Position numbers and translations under genes: made by a program. Under the pieces are notes generated by a model. That model made no database searches, was not told the origin of the DNA, and was given only the letters and a program-made list of their open reading frames with translations. Shown in pieces: positions 34,564 to 43,064 of a DNA stretch of 64,000 nucleotides. The DNA is taken from assembly GCA_963803425.1 (NCBI GenBank), contig CAWDMA010000001.1, positions 1,302,001-1,366,000 of the forward strand, given 5' to 3'. The number at the start of each line of letters is the position of its first letter. Within the stretch, counting starts at the first letter, position 1. The stretch is from DASPWW01 sp963803425 (GTDB taxonomy: Bacteria > Actinomycetota > Thermoleophilia > Solirubrobacterales > 70-9).

Positions 34564-35391
34564 TCAGCCGGCTAGCTCGACCCGGTCGAGGAACGCGAGC
34601 ACCGCGCGCTCGCACGCCCGCGGTTCGTCGCCGAACACGAAGTGGCCGGCGTCCTCGAGCACGATCACCTCAGTCCCCGGGAGCTCCCGCTGCAGCCGGT
34701 GCGCGGCCGCGGGGGGCGCGAACACGTCCTCGGCGCCCCACAGGGCGAGCACCGGAACCCCGAGCGCGGCGAGCCGGCCGCGATACGGCTCGAGCTTGTC
34801 GAAGTCGCCGGAGCGGTACAGGTCGAGCACCGCCAGCCGGCCGTCCTCGGTCTCGAACGTCTTGAACGCCTCGTCGACCGCCCGGTCGCTGAACCGCCCG
34901 ACGGCATTCAGCATCGCCGCCATCCGATCGCGGTCGATCTCGGCGACCAGCCGTTCGCCCTCCTCGGGGGTGCGCAGCATGCCGGCCAGCCCGTGCCACC
35001 TGCCGTCGGCGAAGAACCCGCTGCCCGACACCACGATCGCGGTGGCGGCGCCGGGGTTGTCGCACGCCCACCGCAGCCCGATCAGACCACCCCAGTCGTG
35101 GACGACGAGCACGACCCGCTCCAGCCCGACCGCGCGCCGAAACCCTTCCAGCGCCTCGACCTGACGCTCCCAGGTGACCGGCCGGTCGGGCGGCGAGTCG
35201 CCGAACGCGATCAGGTCGGGCGCGATCGCGCGCCGTCCCGAGTCCGCGAGCGCCCCCATCAGGGCGGTCCACATGAAGGAGCTCCCGGGAAAGCCGTGCA
35301 CGAGCAGGACCGGGTCGCCGCGCTCGTCGCCCGGCGGTACCCGCTCGCGGTACGCGAGCCCGCCAGCGCGCTTCACCTCCCCCTCGGGCAC
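34564..35391 (-). CDS. Haloalkane-dehalogenase-like alpha/beta-hydrolase
   Basis: 275 residues. 'VLLVHGFPGSSFMW', 'APDLIAFGDSPPDRP' and 'VVHDWGGLIGLRWA' place an aspartate (VHDWGG) at the nucleophile elbow, as in haloalkane dehalogenases and epoxide hydrolases. 'VLALWGAEDVFAP' and 'LEDAGHFVFGDEP' give the acid and His. The halide-binding Trp next to the nucleophile is present. True substrate unproven. The start is GTG 35391, with TAGGCT 6 nt before it (leaderless type). Confidence 0.83.
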   Translation of the reverse strand: MPEGEVKRAGGLAYRERVPPGDERGDPVLLVHGFPGSSFMWTALMGALADSGRRAIAPDLIAFGDSPPDRPVTWERQVEALEGFRRAVGLERVVLVVHDWGGLIGLRWACDNPGAATAIVVSGSGFFADGRWHGLAGMLRTPEEGERLVAEIDRDRMAAMLNAVGRFSDRAVDEAFKTFETEDGRLAVLDLYRSGDFDKLEPYRGRLAALGVPVLALWGAEDVFAPPAAAHRLQRELPGTEVIVLEDAGHFVFGDEPRACERAVLAFLDRVELAG

Positions 35392-35444
35392 GGCTTCAGC
35401 CTACCCCGGACCTCGGCCGCGGCCGATCTAGACTGGGCCCCGGC

Positions 35445-35515
35445 GGCGCCTTGGCGGAGTGGTTACGCAGCGGCCTGCAAAGCCGTTTACACCGGTTCGA
35501 TTCCGGTAGGCGCCT
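35445..35515 (+). tRNA. tRNA-Cys (anticodon GCA)
   Basis: The acceptor arm GGCGCCT pairs with AGGCGCC and the discriminator base is T, as expected for Cys. The anticodon stem GCGGC/GCCGT holds loop CTGCAAA. The T-arm contains GGTTCGATTCC. CCA is not encoded. Confidence 0.95.
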
Positions 35516-35530
35516 TGGAGAAGGCCCTGC

Positions 35531-35950
35531 TCAGGCGGGGTTCTCTCCGGGAGCCCCCGACAGCCCGGCGGCTTCGAGGGCCTCTGTCTTGTGGAAATAC
35601 TCGACCGTTCGGATGGCCCTCCCTTCTCGCAAGGTGACGACGTGGGCCAACTCCATTTCGAGCGGGGCGCCGCTGGCCGCTCCGTGGCCGGTGAAGCGCA
35701 CCCACAAGAACACCTGGTCGCCGCTCCCACGTGCCTCCAGGGGCTCGACGGTGAGGTCGGGGTATGCCTCGACCCAGCTGGCGAACTGACCTCTGATCGC
35801 ATCGATCCCGTGATGGACCGCGGAATCCGGATCTTCCCGCGCCGCGTGATACTCGGCATCGGCGTGCCAGTACCACAACTCCGGCCTTCGCTCGCCTGCG
35901 TTGAAGCGCGCGTACCCATCCAGAACGATCTCAACGTTCTCCTCAGACAT
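35531..35950 (-). CDS. SnoaL-like/NTF2-fold protein
   Basis: 139 residues beginning MSEENVEIVLDGYARFNAG, a start very typical of the many SnoaL-like proteins of Thermoleophilia. The cone-shaped NTF2 fold is suggested by 'DAEYHAARED', 'GIDAIRGQFASWVEAYPD' and 'VVTLREGRAIRTVEYF'. These proteins often bind small hydrophobic ligands or act as isomerases, but this one cannot be assigned. GATACT lies 8 nt upstream of the ATG. Confidence 0.82.
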   Translation of the reverse strand: MSEENVEIVLDGYARFNAGERRPELWYWHADAEYHAAREDPDSAVHHGIDAIRGQFASWVEAYPDLTVEPLEARGSGDQVFLWVRFTGHGAASGAPLEMELAHVVTLREGRAIRTVEYFHKTEALEAAGLSGAPGENPA

Positions 35951-36015
35951 CGCCGCTCAGTATCGCGCGAAGCGGAATGGCGGCGGGCAGCGATCCGGGA
36001 TAGGCTCGCGTCGTC

Positions 36016-36165
36016 ATGGATGAACGGCGGGTGGCGCGTCGCGTGATGGCGTGGTCGACCGCGGCGGTGGCACCCGCGCTCGTGCTGGCCGCCGCCCAGG
36101 CGGCCCCTGCGCGCGCGGAGACCCGCAGCAGCGCCAAGCTCCGGGTGAAGCGCGTCCCAGCGTGA
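36016..36165 (+). CDS. Short exported or membrane peptide (49 aa)
   Basis: A 49-codon frame starts at ATG 36016: a basic MDERRVARRVM, a hydrophobic Ala/Val stretch ending 'APARAETRSS' (a good signal-peptidase site), and a short basic tail. TAGGCT lies 9 nt upstream, as in neighbouring leaderless genes, which supports expression. No family recognised. A chance frame remains possible. Confidence 0.45.
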   Translation: MDERRVARRVMAWSTAAVAPALVLAAAQAAPARAETRSSAKLRVKRVPA

Positions 36166-36220
36166 CGGCGGAGCGAACGGCGCTCCCGTGCTCGAAACCC
36201 CAGCAGTAGGCTGACCTCGC

Positions 36221-37276
36221 ATGCTGCTCAGCTTCCAAATGCTGCCCGAGCAACCGGCGGAGGAGCTGCTCGATGCGGTTGAGCTGGCCGACAGGCTTGG
36301 CTACCACGCCTGCTACAGCGCCGACGAGATCTACCACAAGGATGCGTGGGTGCTGTTTGGAGCCCTCGCCCGACGCACCGAGCGGATCCGCCTCGGCCCC
36401 TGCGTCGCGCCGATCTACATGCGGGAGCCGACCCACGTCGCTCAGCTCGCAGCCACGCTCGACGAGCTCAGCGGCGGTCGGGCCGAGGTCGTGTTCGGGA
36501 TCGGCAACATCGCGATGCTCGAGCAGTACGGCGTCGAGTGGCGCGGGACACGACCGATCGCTCGGTTGCGGGAGGCCCACCACGTCATGCGCACCGTCCT
36601 CGACGAGGGTTCGATCGACTTCGAGGGCGATTTCTACAGCTACTCCGGAGTCACAACTGCGGCCCGGCCCGTGCAGGAGCACCTGCCGCTGAAGATCGGC
36701 GCGATGGGAGGCCCCAAGTCGATGGAGCTGGCCGGCGAGATCGCCGACGGCCTGCACACGGCCGGCGCGTACTCACAGGAGGCGCTGGCCTACGCGGTGG
36801 AGCGCTTTCGGGCGGGAGTCGACCGGGCTCGCCGAAGCCCTGATGGCCTCGATCTCGGCGACTCCCTGCTCGGAGCGATCGCACCTGACGGCGAGGTGGC
36901 CCGGCGCGCGGGGCGAATCCTGGCAGCGTTCTACGTCCCGTCGATGCCGCCGGCCCTCCTCGAACGCCATGGGATCGAGCCGGATCGAGTTGCGCCGGTC
37001 AACGAGGCCTTCGCGGCGGGCGACGTCCAACGCGCGCTTGAGGCGACTCCCGAGGAGGTTGCCGATCGGATCATGGTGGCCGGCACCCCCGACGACTGGG
37101 TGCGGTGGCTGACGGACACCTATGCTCCCGCGGGCCTCAACCACGCCCTGGTGTCGTTCACGGATCCGTTCACCTTGAAGGCTTGGGCCGGGATAGAGGT
37201 CGCGGGCCTACCCGATTTGGGAGAGCAGGTTCGGATCGTCGGCGAGCAGGTCATCCCCGAGCTTGGGGCGGTTTGA
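36221..37276 (+). CDS. LLM-class flavin/F420-dependent oxidoreductase
   Basis: 351 residues with the luciferase-like TIM barrel: 'LADRLGYHACYSADEIYHKD', 'RRTERIRLGPCVAPIYMREP', 'AATLDELSGGRAEVVFGIGN', 'LREAHHVMRTVLDEG' and 'LPLKIGAMGGPKSMELAGEIADG'. In Actinobacteria such proteins mostly use F420. The substrate is unknown and no F420 synthesis gene is in the window. TAGGCT 8 nt before the ATG suggests a leaderless message. Confidence 0.87.
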   Translation: MLLSFQMLPEQPAEELLDAVELADRLGYHACYSADEIYHKDAWVLFGALARRTERIRLGPCVAPIYMREPTHVAQLAATLDELSGGRAEVVFGIGNIAMLEQYGVEWRGTRPIARLREAHHVMRTVLDEGSIDFEGDFYSYSGVTTAARPVQEHLPLKIGAMGGPKSMELAGEIADGLHTAGAYSQEALAYAVERFRAGVDRARRSPDGLDLGDSLLGAIAPDGEVARRAGRILAAFYVPSMPPALLERHGIEPDRVAPVNEAFAAGDVQRALEATPEEVADRIMVAGTPDDWVRWLTDTYAPAGLNHALVSFTDPFTLKAWAGIEVAGLPDLGEQVRIVGEQVIPELGAV

Positions 37277-37378
37277 AGGGTCGCCCGCAATCCAGCGGCT
37301 TGCAGCCGCGGCTCGGGGGCATCGTCCACTCGTCCAGTCGGATTGACAGGGGTCTCTTTCGACGGCCATGATCGCGGC

Positions 37379-37663
37379 ATGAGCCGACTGGCGCGGGTCT
37401 TCTCCACCATCGGCGTCGTTCTCGCCCTGGCCCTCGCGGCCACGCCAATGGCAAGCGGCGGCGGTCCCGAGAACGGCCTGGGAGCGATCTGCGAGCACCA
37501 GCAGGGAGGGACCTGGAACAGCGATGCCCTGACGTGCTCGGGTCGGTTCTCCGCGCCGAAGCCGGCGCGCGCGATCTGCGAGCACGCGCTCGACGGGCTC
37601 GTCTTCATGATGGCGAGCCCGACGGGTCCAGCCGGCTGGGGCTGCGAGCCGGACCAGCTCTAG
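37379..37663 (+). CDS. Small secreted cysteine-containing protein
   Basis: 94 residues from ATG 37379. The signal peptide (MSRLARVFSTIGVVLALALAA) is cut near 'PMASG'. The mature part has four cysteines in 'AICEHQQGG', 'LTCSGRF', 'AICEHALDG' and 'WGCEPDQL', with the ICEH unit occurring twice, suggesting two disulfides. An ATG upstream (37343) would add 12 residues before the signal. Unknown family. Confidence 0.6.
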   Translation: MSRLARVFSTIGVVLALALAATPMASGGGPENGLGAICEHQQGGTWNSDALTCSGRFSAPKPARAICEHALDGLVFMMASPTGPAGWGCEPDQL

Positions 37664-37758
37664 GGCTCGCGCACCGCCCTCTGCCGACCACGACCCGGCC
37701 ACCCGGCGTGCGGGCGGCTACACGTATGCGGCGCACAGACCGGCGATAATGCGCCGCT

Positions 37759-38097
37759 GTGCTCGTCGTCCTCGCGCTTGTCGGCCTCTTCCTCCTGCCC
37801 ACGCCGTGGAACGTGATCGTGCTCGCCGCCGCCGCGCTAGTGGAGGTGCTCGAGGTCGCGTTCTGGCTTCGCTTCCTGCGTCGCTACCGGGTCAGGACCG
37901 GCGCCGAGGCGATGGTGGGCAGGCGCGCCGAGGTCGTGGAGAGCTGCGATCCCGTCGGCCGCGTCCGGTACGACGGCGAGCTGTGGAACGCGCGCTCGGA
38001 CGAGGGGCTGATCCGCGGCCAGCTGGCTCGGATCGAGGCGGTCGACGGGCTGACGCTCGTCGTCGAGCCGGCCGCGGACACGGAAAGGGCCCCGTGA
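37759..38097 (+). CDS. Short NfeD-like membrane protein
   Basis: 112 residues from GTG 37759. A membrane segment (about residues 1-37, 'VVLALVGLFLLPTPWNVIVLAAAALVEVLE' in parts) precedes a small OB-like domain with 'AMVGRRAEVVESCDPVGRVRYDGELWNARSDEG' and 'RIEAVDGLTLVVEP', the pattern of the NfeD soluble domain. NfeD proteins pair with stomatin-like proteins in the membrane; none is adjacent here. TAATGC lies 6 nt before the start. The stop codon sits in the loop of a strong terminator hairpin. Confidence 0.78.
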   Translation: MLVVLALVGLFLLPTPWNVIVLAAAALVEVLEVAFWLRFLRRYRVRTGAEAMVGRRAEVVESCDPVGRVRYDGELWNARSDEGLIRGQLARIEAVDGLTLVVEPAADTERAP

Positions 38098-38190
38098 AGG
38101 GGCCCCTTGTTCCGTAAGGACGTGCCACCAGAAGCTCCGCTCCTGGCCCGTCGGTCCTCAAGCCTTGTGCCAGCTGTCTCCGCTGGCTTG
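38083..38190 (-). ncRNA. Candidate structured non-coding RNA
   Basis: Read on the minus strand, an AT-rich promoter-like patch (about 38191-38210, with GTTAAGTTAATG) is followed by three hairpins. The first has outer CAAGCC/GGCTTG with inner CAGC/GCTG. The second has outer AGGAC/GTCCT with inner CCAGGAGC/GCTTCTGG. The third is the strong terminator. No open frame fits. No gene lies downstream on that strand, so a stand-alone small RNA is more likely than a riboswitch. It does not match tmRNA, SRP RNA, 6S or RNase P as far as can be judged by eye. Confidence 0.45.
38084..38108. terminator. Bidirectional intrinsic terminator
   Basis: AAGGGCCCC and GGGGCCCCTT form a stem of at least 7 G-C pairs with loop GTGAA, flanked by A and T on both sides. 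It would end the NfeD-like gene on + and the candidate RNA on -. Confidence 0.75.
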
Positions 38191-38410
38191 CATTAACTTA
38201 ACACTTCGAGGGGCAAGAAGTTTCACCTGCACCTAAAAGTCGGGTGATCTCGCCCAGATTCCTTTCGAGCGCGGATAGCACGCATTTTGGCGCGGTGGAC
38301 GGGATGTCCAACGGGCGAGCTCGAAGTGGGCCTCGCCGTCCTATGTGAGCGGATGCTCGCAGGGGGGGTTCACGACCGGCTCCCGGCCGCTGTCCTCGGT
38401 GCGTGGCGGT
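38191..38410. other. AT-richer intergenic stretch
   Basis: Apart from the minus-strand promoter-like patch of the candidate RNA, no gene or repeat was found. The stretch is clearly lower in GC than the genes on either side and includes the upstream region of the SDR gene. Confidence 0.4.
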
Positions 38411-38416
38411 TAGGAT
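38411..38416 (+). promoter_or_regulatory. -10 box of the SDR gene (leaderless type)
   Basis: TAGGAT ends 7 nt before the ATG at 38424; no ribosome-binding site is seen. Confidence 0.5.
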
Positions 38417-38423
38417 GCGCTCA

Positions 38424-39419
38424 ATGAAATACGTGATCACCGGCGGGTCGGGCTACATCGGCACCCGCCTCACCGAGCTGCTGGTGGGGCGGGAGGAGAC
38501 CGAGCGGGTGCTGAACGTGGACGTGAAGCCGCCGGCGGTGCCGTGGCCGAAGACTGAGTACGTCCGCGGCGACATCCGCGACCGGGCGCAGATGCGCGAG
38601 CTGCTGGAGCGCGAGCAGCCGGACGCGCTGATCCACCTCGCATTCCTGCTCAACCCGATCCGCGACGAGGGCCTGATGTACGACATCGACGTGAACGGCA
38701 CCCAGGCCGTCCTCGAGGCCGCCTCGCTCGCGGGCACCGAGCAGGTCCTGGTCACCTCCTCGGGGACCGCGTACGGCGCCTTCCCCGACAACCCGGTCCC
38801 GATCGCCGAGGACCACCCGGTCCGCGGCCAGCCCGACTTCTCCTACGCCCGCGACAAGGCCGACGCCGACCGCGTCTGCCAGCTGTGGGCGGCGGACCAT
38901 CCCGACCGCGTGATGACGATAGTCCGCCCCTGCATCGTGTTCGGGCCGAACGTCGACAACTACATCGTCCGGGCGTGGTCCGAGGGCGCCTTCCTCCCGA
39001 TCATGGACGGGGTCGAGGGCGAGTTCCAGCTCGTCCACGAGGACGACGTGGTGACCGCGCTCACCGGCCTGCTGGACGCCCGCGAGGGCGGCGCCTTCAA
39101 CATCGCCGGGGACGGCCTGATGACGTGGCGCGAGTCCGCGAACCTGATCGGCCAGCGGGTCCAGGAGCTGAAGTTCAAGACCGCGTACAGGATCTCGTCG
39201 GTGATGTGGAAGCTGCACGCGCCCAAGCTCGAGGCCCCCCCCGGCAACCTGAACTTCGTCCGGTACCCGTGGATCCTCTCGAACGAGAAGCTGAAGGCCT
39301 CCGTCGGGTGGGAGCCGACCTACGACACCCGGGAGACCTTCGAGCTGACGATCCGGGCGAAGGGGCTGGCCGAATCGGCCCCGGAACCCGCTGCTACGCT
39401 CCGCGCGACGGGCGCTTAG
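38424..39419 (+). CDS. NAD-dependent epimerase/dehydratase (extended SDR)
   Basis: 331 residues. The nucleotide-binding 'YVITGGSGYIGTRL', 'YVRGDIRDRAQM', 'ALIHLAFLLNP', 'VTSSGTAYGAFP' with the catalytic Ser/Thr, and 'DFSYARDKADADR' with Tyr-x3-Lys are all present. A C-terminal substrate part follows ('ESANLIGQRV'). The sugar substrate is not clear. The last codons and stop codon (39417-39419) lie inside the tRNA-Val gene. Confidence 0.88.
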   Translation: MKYVITGGSGYIGTRLTELLVGREETERVLNVDVKPPAVPWPKTEYVRGDIRDRAQMRELLEREQPDALIHLAFLLNPIRDEGLMYDIDVNGTQAVLEAASLAGTEQVLVTSSGTAYGAFPDNPVPIAEDHPVRGQPDFSYARDKADADRVCQLWAADHPDRVMTIVRPCIVFGPNVDNYIVRAWSEGAFLPIMDGVEGEFQLVHEDDVVTALTGLLDAREGGAFNIAGDGLMTWRESANLIGQRVQELKFKTAYRISSVMWKLHAPKLEAPPGNLNFVRYPWILSNEKLKASVGWEPTYDTRETFELTIRAKGLAESAPEPAATLRATGA

Positions 39420-39482
39420 CTCAGTTGGGAGAGCGCCGGCTCGACAAGCCGGAGGTCACTGGTTCGAGCCCAGTAGCGCCCA
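39410..39482 (+). tRNA. tRNA-Val (anticodon GAC)
   Basis: The acceptor arm GGGCGCT pairs with AGCGCCC with discriminator A. The anticodon stem CCGGC/GCCGG holds loop TCGACAA. The T-arm contains GGTTCGAGCCC. Its first ten bases are also the last codons and the stop of the SDR gene. A TACGCT box inside that gene (about 39395-39400) could drive it. Confidence 0.95.
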
Positions 39483-39680
39483 TCGTCGCGGGATCGCCGC
39501 CTCTCGTCCACGCGCGACGATTCCCGCCGGATTCCGCGCTGGGATGGGGATCGCGGTAGCACCGGCTCCGCGTAACCGCGCGGCTTCCGGTCGTCCGGCA
39601 AGGGGTGGAGCGCGACGCGATTAGTCTCGACCCGTCTCCCGGTCATAGGGGCACCCAACACCGAAGAGAGGACGTGACTT

Positions 39681-40265
39681 GTGGGCAAGCTGATCTACTC
39701 GATGAGCGTCTCGCTCGACGGCTACATCGCCGGGCCGGACGGGACGTTCGAGTGGTCGGTGCCCAACCAGGAACTCCACCGCTTCCACAACGAGCGGGCC
39801 CGCAAGCTCGGCTGCCACCTGCTGGGCCGGAACCTCTACGAAACGATGGTCTACTGGGAGACGGCCGACCAGGACTCCGAGCTCGGTGACGTCGAGCGCG
39901 AGTTCGCGGGCATCTGGCAGGAGCTTCCAAAGGTCGTCTTCTCGACGACGCTCGAGGAGGTCGAGGGCAATACGCGGCTGGTGCGGGACGGCGTCGTCGA
40001 GGAGGTCGAGCGCCTGAAGGCGGAGGAGCGAGGGGACCTGGGGGTCGGCGGCGCCGGATTAGCCGCGACCCTGATCAAGGCTGGCCTGGTCGACGAGTTC
40101 CAGCCGTTCGTCTACCCGGTGATCGTCGGCGGCGGCACGCCGTTCCTCCCCGACCTGGAGGAGACGATCGACCTGGAGCTGGTTGAGACTCAGACCTTCG
40201 GCTCGCGGGTCGTCTCCGTGCGCTACCGGCGGATGGTCAATCCCGACCCCGCGAGTCAGGACTGA
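39681..40265 (+). CDS. RibD C-terminal/dihydrofolate-reductase-fold protein
   Basis: 194 residues from GTG 39681, with 'LIYSMSVSLDGYIAGPDGTFEW', 'HLLGRNLYETMVYW', 'KVVFSTTLEEVEGN' and 'LGVGGAGLAATLIKAGLVDEF', ending in 'VYPVIVGGGTPFLP'. This is the common stand-alone RibD_C family found in Actinobacteria, which uses NADPH, with unknown substrate. An AGAGAGGACG ribosome-binding site precedes it. It stands alone between a tRNA and an unknown gene. Confidence 0.87.
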   Translation: MGKLIYSMSVSLDGYIAGPDGTFEWSVPNQELHRFHNERARKLGCHLLGRNLYETMVYWETADQDSELGDVEREFAGIWQELPKVVFSTTLEEVEGNTRLVRDGVVEEVERLKAEERGDLGVGGAGLAATLIKAGLVDEFQPFVYPVIVGGGTPFLPDLEETIDLELVETQTFGSRVVSVRYRRMVNPDPASQD

Positions 40266-40354
40266 ACCCACGCCGCAGCTGCGGTAGCCGACTCGGTGCG
40301 CGTTGGCCGCTCGCTACATTTGGAGCTCCGCCAATCCCGGGGGTTCTCGTTGCC

Positions 40355-40984
40355 ATGGATCTGCTCGTAGCAGCACTCGCAGGGGGCGCGATCGGAGCCG
40401 CGCTGGCCGCGCTTGCCCGTGTCCCGTTCCAGGTGCGCCACAACAACCGGACGGTGGAGGAGCACGACGCGGAGCTCGCCACCTGGGTGACCGACGAGGC
40501 GATTCGCCTGGAGCGCGAGATGAAGCGGACCACCCGCCGCTACGCCGAGTCGGGCAAGCAGGGCCAGCCCGGCCATGCCCGCGCGCTGGCCCAGGTGCGG
40601 GAGGAGTCGCTGCGCGCCTATCGGGACTCGGAGATCGCCGCCCAGAACCGGCGCGCCGTGCTCCGTGACGGCGAGGGATGGCAGCACGACGTGTGGCGGT
40701 GGGTCACCGCCACGGGCCAGCTCCCGGAGCTGCGGGTTCCCCGCAAGGCGAAGCCCGTGATCGACGCGTGGCGCGAGCCGGTCAGCTTCGGCGAGGTGAG
40801 CGCGCGGGTGAGCGACCCGACCGCCCGCGACCTCGACGCGATCCTGAACGACCTCGCCACCCGCAAGGCCGGCGAGGACGAGCCGCCCCCGCCCCTGCCC
40901 GGGCGGGAGGGCTCCGAGCGCCGCGGCGGAGCGGAGTCACCCGAGCGCGCCACCGCCGCTCAGCGCGCCCGCCAGCAAGGCTGA
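40355..40984 (+). CDS. Membrane-anchored unknown protein
   Basis: 209 residues. An N-terminal Ala/Gly/Leu-rich membrane segment (about 2-22) is followed by a long charged helical region ('TVEEHDAELATWVTDEAIRLEREMKRTTRR') and an acidic/basic disordered end (EDEPPPPLPGREGSERRGG). It probably faces the cytoplasm after one membrane pass. No family recognised. TACATT lies upstream but further from the ATG than in the leaderless genes. Confidence 0.65.
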   Translation: MDLLVAALAGGAIGAALAALARVPFQVRHNNRTVEEHDAELATWVTDEAIRLEREMKRTTRRYAESGKQGQPGHARALAQVREESLRAYRDSEIAAQNRRAVLRDGEGWQHDVWRWVTATGQLPELRVPRKAKPVIDAWREPVSFGEVSARVSDPTARDLDAILNDLATRKAGEDEPPPPLPGREGSERRGGAESPERATAAQRARQQG

Positions 40985-41023
40985 GCCGCGCCCAACCGCC
41001 CGCCCCGGCGGCGGGGCCGTCCA

Positions 41024-41029
41024 TATGCT
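41024..41029 (+). promoter_or_regulatory. -10 box of the polytopic membrane protein gene
   Basis: TATGCT ends 6 nt before GTG 41036, the same arrangement as for smc. Confidence 0.5.
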
Positions 41030-41035
41030 GACGCC

Positions 41036-42973
41036 GTGCTGGGGACGTACGCGTCCACCCTGATCGTGCTCGGCAGCGCCGCGCTCGCCGGGCAGGCCGT
41101 GCTGGTCGCGTCCGGGCAGCGGCGTGCCTCGCCGCTGGCGCCGCTCGTCGGTCTGGGTCCGATCCTGGCGCTGGGGTGGGGCGCGATCCGGCTCCCGGGG
41201 GAGGCGGTGACGGCGCTGATCGCGGTCCTGGTCGTCGCGGCAGCCTGCGCGATCTACGTCGCGGGTCGGGTCGAGGGCGCCCGGGAGGCGGCCCGGGAGG
41301 CGCTTCCCGCCGCGCTCGTCACCCTGCTTGCCGCATCGATCCCGTTCGTGGTCGAGGGGCGGTTCGGCGTCCTCGGGACGGGCTTCAACGTCGACATGTC
41401 CCAGCACCTGTTCGCCGCTTCCTGGCTCGCGGACCCGACCGGCCCCGAGCCGGGGCTGGTCGGCCAGGGCTACCCGCTCGGTCCGCACGCGCTCGCCGCA
41501 GCCGTCGCGGAGCTCACGGGCGGCAACCTCGTGCACGGTTTCGACGGCCTCACCGTCGCGATCGCGGTGATCGCGGCGACCGGCGCGATCGCGATCCTGC
41601 GCGAGCTGCAGGCGGGCCGGCGGGTGCTCGCCGCCACGCTGGTCGCGCTCCCGTACCTGTTCGCCTCCTATCTCGCCCAGGGCCAGTTCAAGGAGCTGCT
41701 CGAGGCGCTGTTCCTGCTCGGGTTCGCGATCTGCCTGCACGAATCATTCCGCTCGCGTGCTCCGCTTCGCGTCCGCGCGCCAGCGGGTTTGCGCCACGAC
41801 GCGGAGGCGAGCGGGCCGCTGGCCTGCGTTCCGCTCGCGGCGATCTCGATCGGGGCGCTGTACTCATACAGCGCCCCGGGGCTCGTGTGGCTGGGCGCAG
41901 CCGCTGTGGTGTGGGGGCTCGCGGAGCTGTACCGGCGCCGGGATCAGGGGATCGGCGCGGTCGTCAGGAGCGCGGCGGTGCCGGCCGCGGTGGGAGTGGC
42001 GATCCTGCTCGTCGTCGCCGCACCCGAGCTCGGCCGGGTCGCGGATTTCCGCAGCAACGCCACCAATGTCGCCGGCGTCGCCAATCGCGACCGGTCGGGC
42101 GGCGGGGGCGGGGGAGAGGGCGCCCACGGCGACGGCGGGAGGAAGCGGGACGCCCACGACAACGACCTCGGCAACCTGTTCGGTCAGGTCACCCCGTCGG
42201 AGATGTTCGGGATCTGGCCGAGCGGCGACTTCCGGGTGAAGCCCGGCGGCGGAGGAGTCCCCGCCCCCGCCTTCTGGCTCGGGATCCTGCTCGGCGCCGG
42301 CGCGTTCGCGTTCGCGCTGGCGCGCTGGCTCCGTCGCCGCGAGACCGCCGTGCCCGCCGCGCTGCTCGCCGCGGTCGCGATCTACCTGGCCGCGCTCGCG
42401 CTGGCGACCCCGTACACGAGCGCGAAGGCGCTGCTGATGGTGGCGCCGCTGGTGATGATGGTGAGCGCTCGGGGGGCGCTGGCGCCCGACGTGCTGCGCG
42501 CGTCGCGATCGGGAGTTCGAGGCATGGCGACGGCTGTCGCGGCGGCGGCGTTCGTGGTGGCGGCGACCGGGTCGAGTCTGCTCGTGCTCGGCAAGGCACC
42601 CGTCGGCCCGGCCGAGTACTCGCGCGGGCTGGCCGAGATCCGACCGACCTTCCAGGGGCGCCCGACCCTGGTGCTGGCCGACCCGGCGGCGCTCGAGGGG
42701 GAGCATGCGCGCGAGTTCCTCGACTGGGAGGCGCGCGGGGGGGACCCGGTCTGCATCGAGCCGACGCCGTCGATCCCCGGTGGCGACCCGCCGGACGGGA
42801 TCAGGTACGTGGTCACCACCGAGGGGGAGGCGGAGCCCCCGTTCGCGGAGCTGGTGCGGGTGCAGCTCGACGAGCCGTACGGGCTGTGGGAGCGCCGCGG
42901 CGGGCTCGCGGGGCCGCCGCCGGAGGGCGCGGCGGGCGCTCCCAGCGAGTGCGGGCTCGGGCACGGCGGCTGA
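41036..42973 (+). CDS. Polytopic membrane protein, possibly GT-C glycosyltransferase-like
   Basis: 645 residues with about ten membrane helices. An early periplasmic loop reads 'GTGFNVDMSQHLFAASWLADP', with an acidic pair and His as often seen in GT-C type enzymes, and the last about 130 residues are soluble ('PTLVLADPAAL'). A hairpin-repeat copy is translated in a loop after 'FAICLHE' (about residues 236-252), giving a basic patch. A glycine-rich loop 'RSGGGGGGEGAHGDGG' lies in the middle. The function is a guess; multi-pass topology is clear. Confidence 0.7.
   Translation: MLGTYASTLIVLGSAALAGQAVLVASGQRRASPLAPLVGLGPILALGWGAIRLPGEAVTALIAVLVVAAACAIYVAGRVEGAREAAREALPAALVTLLAASIPFVVEGRFGVLGTGFNVDMSQHLFAASWLADPTGPEPGLVGQGYPLGPHALAAAVAELTGGNLVHGFDGLTVAIAVIAATGAIAILRELQAGRRVLAATLVALPYLFASYLAQGQFKELLEALFLLGFAICLHESFRSRAPLRVRAPAGLRHDAEASGPLACVPLAAISIGALYSYSAPGLVWLGAAAVVWGLAELYRRRDQGIGAVVRSAAVPAAVGVAILLVVAAPELGRVADFRSNATNVAGVANRDRSGGGGGGEGAHGDGGRKRDAHDNDLGNLFGQVTPSEMFGIWPSGDFRVKPGGGGVPAPAFWLGILLGAGAFAFALARWLRRRETAVPAALLAAVAIYLAALALATPYTSAKALLMVAPLVMMVSARGALAPDVLRASRSGVRGMATAVAAAAFVVAATGSSLLVLGKAPVGPAEYSRGLAEIRPTFQGRPTLVLADPAALEGEHAREFLDWEARGGDPVCIEPTPSIPGGDPPDGIRYVVTTEGEAEPPFAELVRVQLDEPYGLWERRGGLAGPPPEGAAGAPSECGLGHGG
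41749..41786 (+). repeat. 38-bp hairpin repeat, copy 7 (inside membrane protein gene, forward)
   Basis: CCGCTCGCG and CGCCAGCGG arms pair with one mismatch around a loop identical to copy 1. The upstream tag ATCATT is present. It is read in a different frame from the smc copies, giving SRAPLRVRAPAG. Confidence 0.9.
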
Positions 42974-43064
42974 GCGACCCGCGGCACCGGGATCTTCACG
43001 ACTCTCCGCCGCTGGGACTGTAGGGTCGAGCGAGACCGCAAGGGGAGATCGAGAGGAGAGCGCC

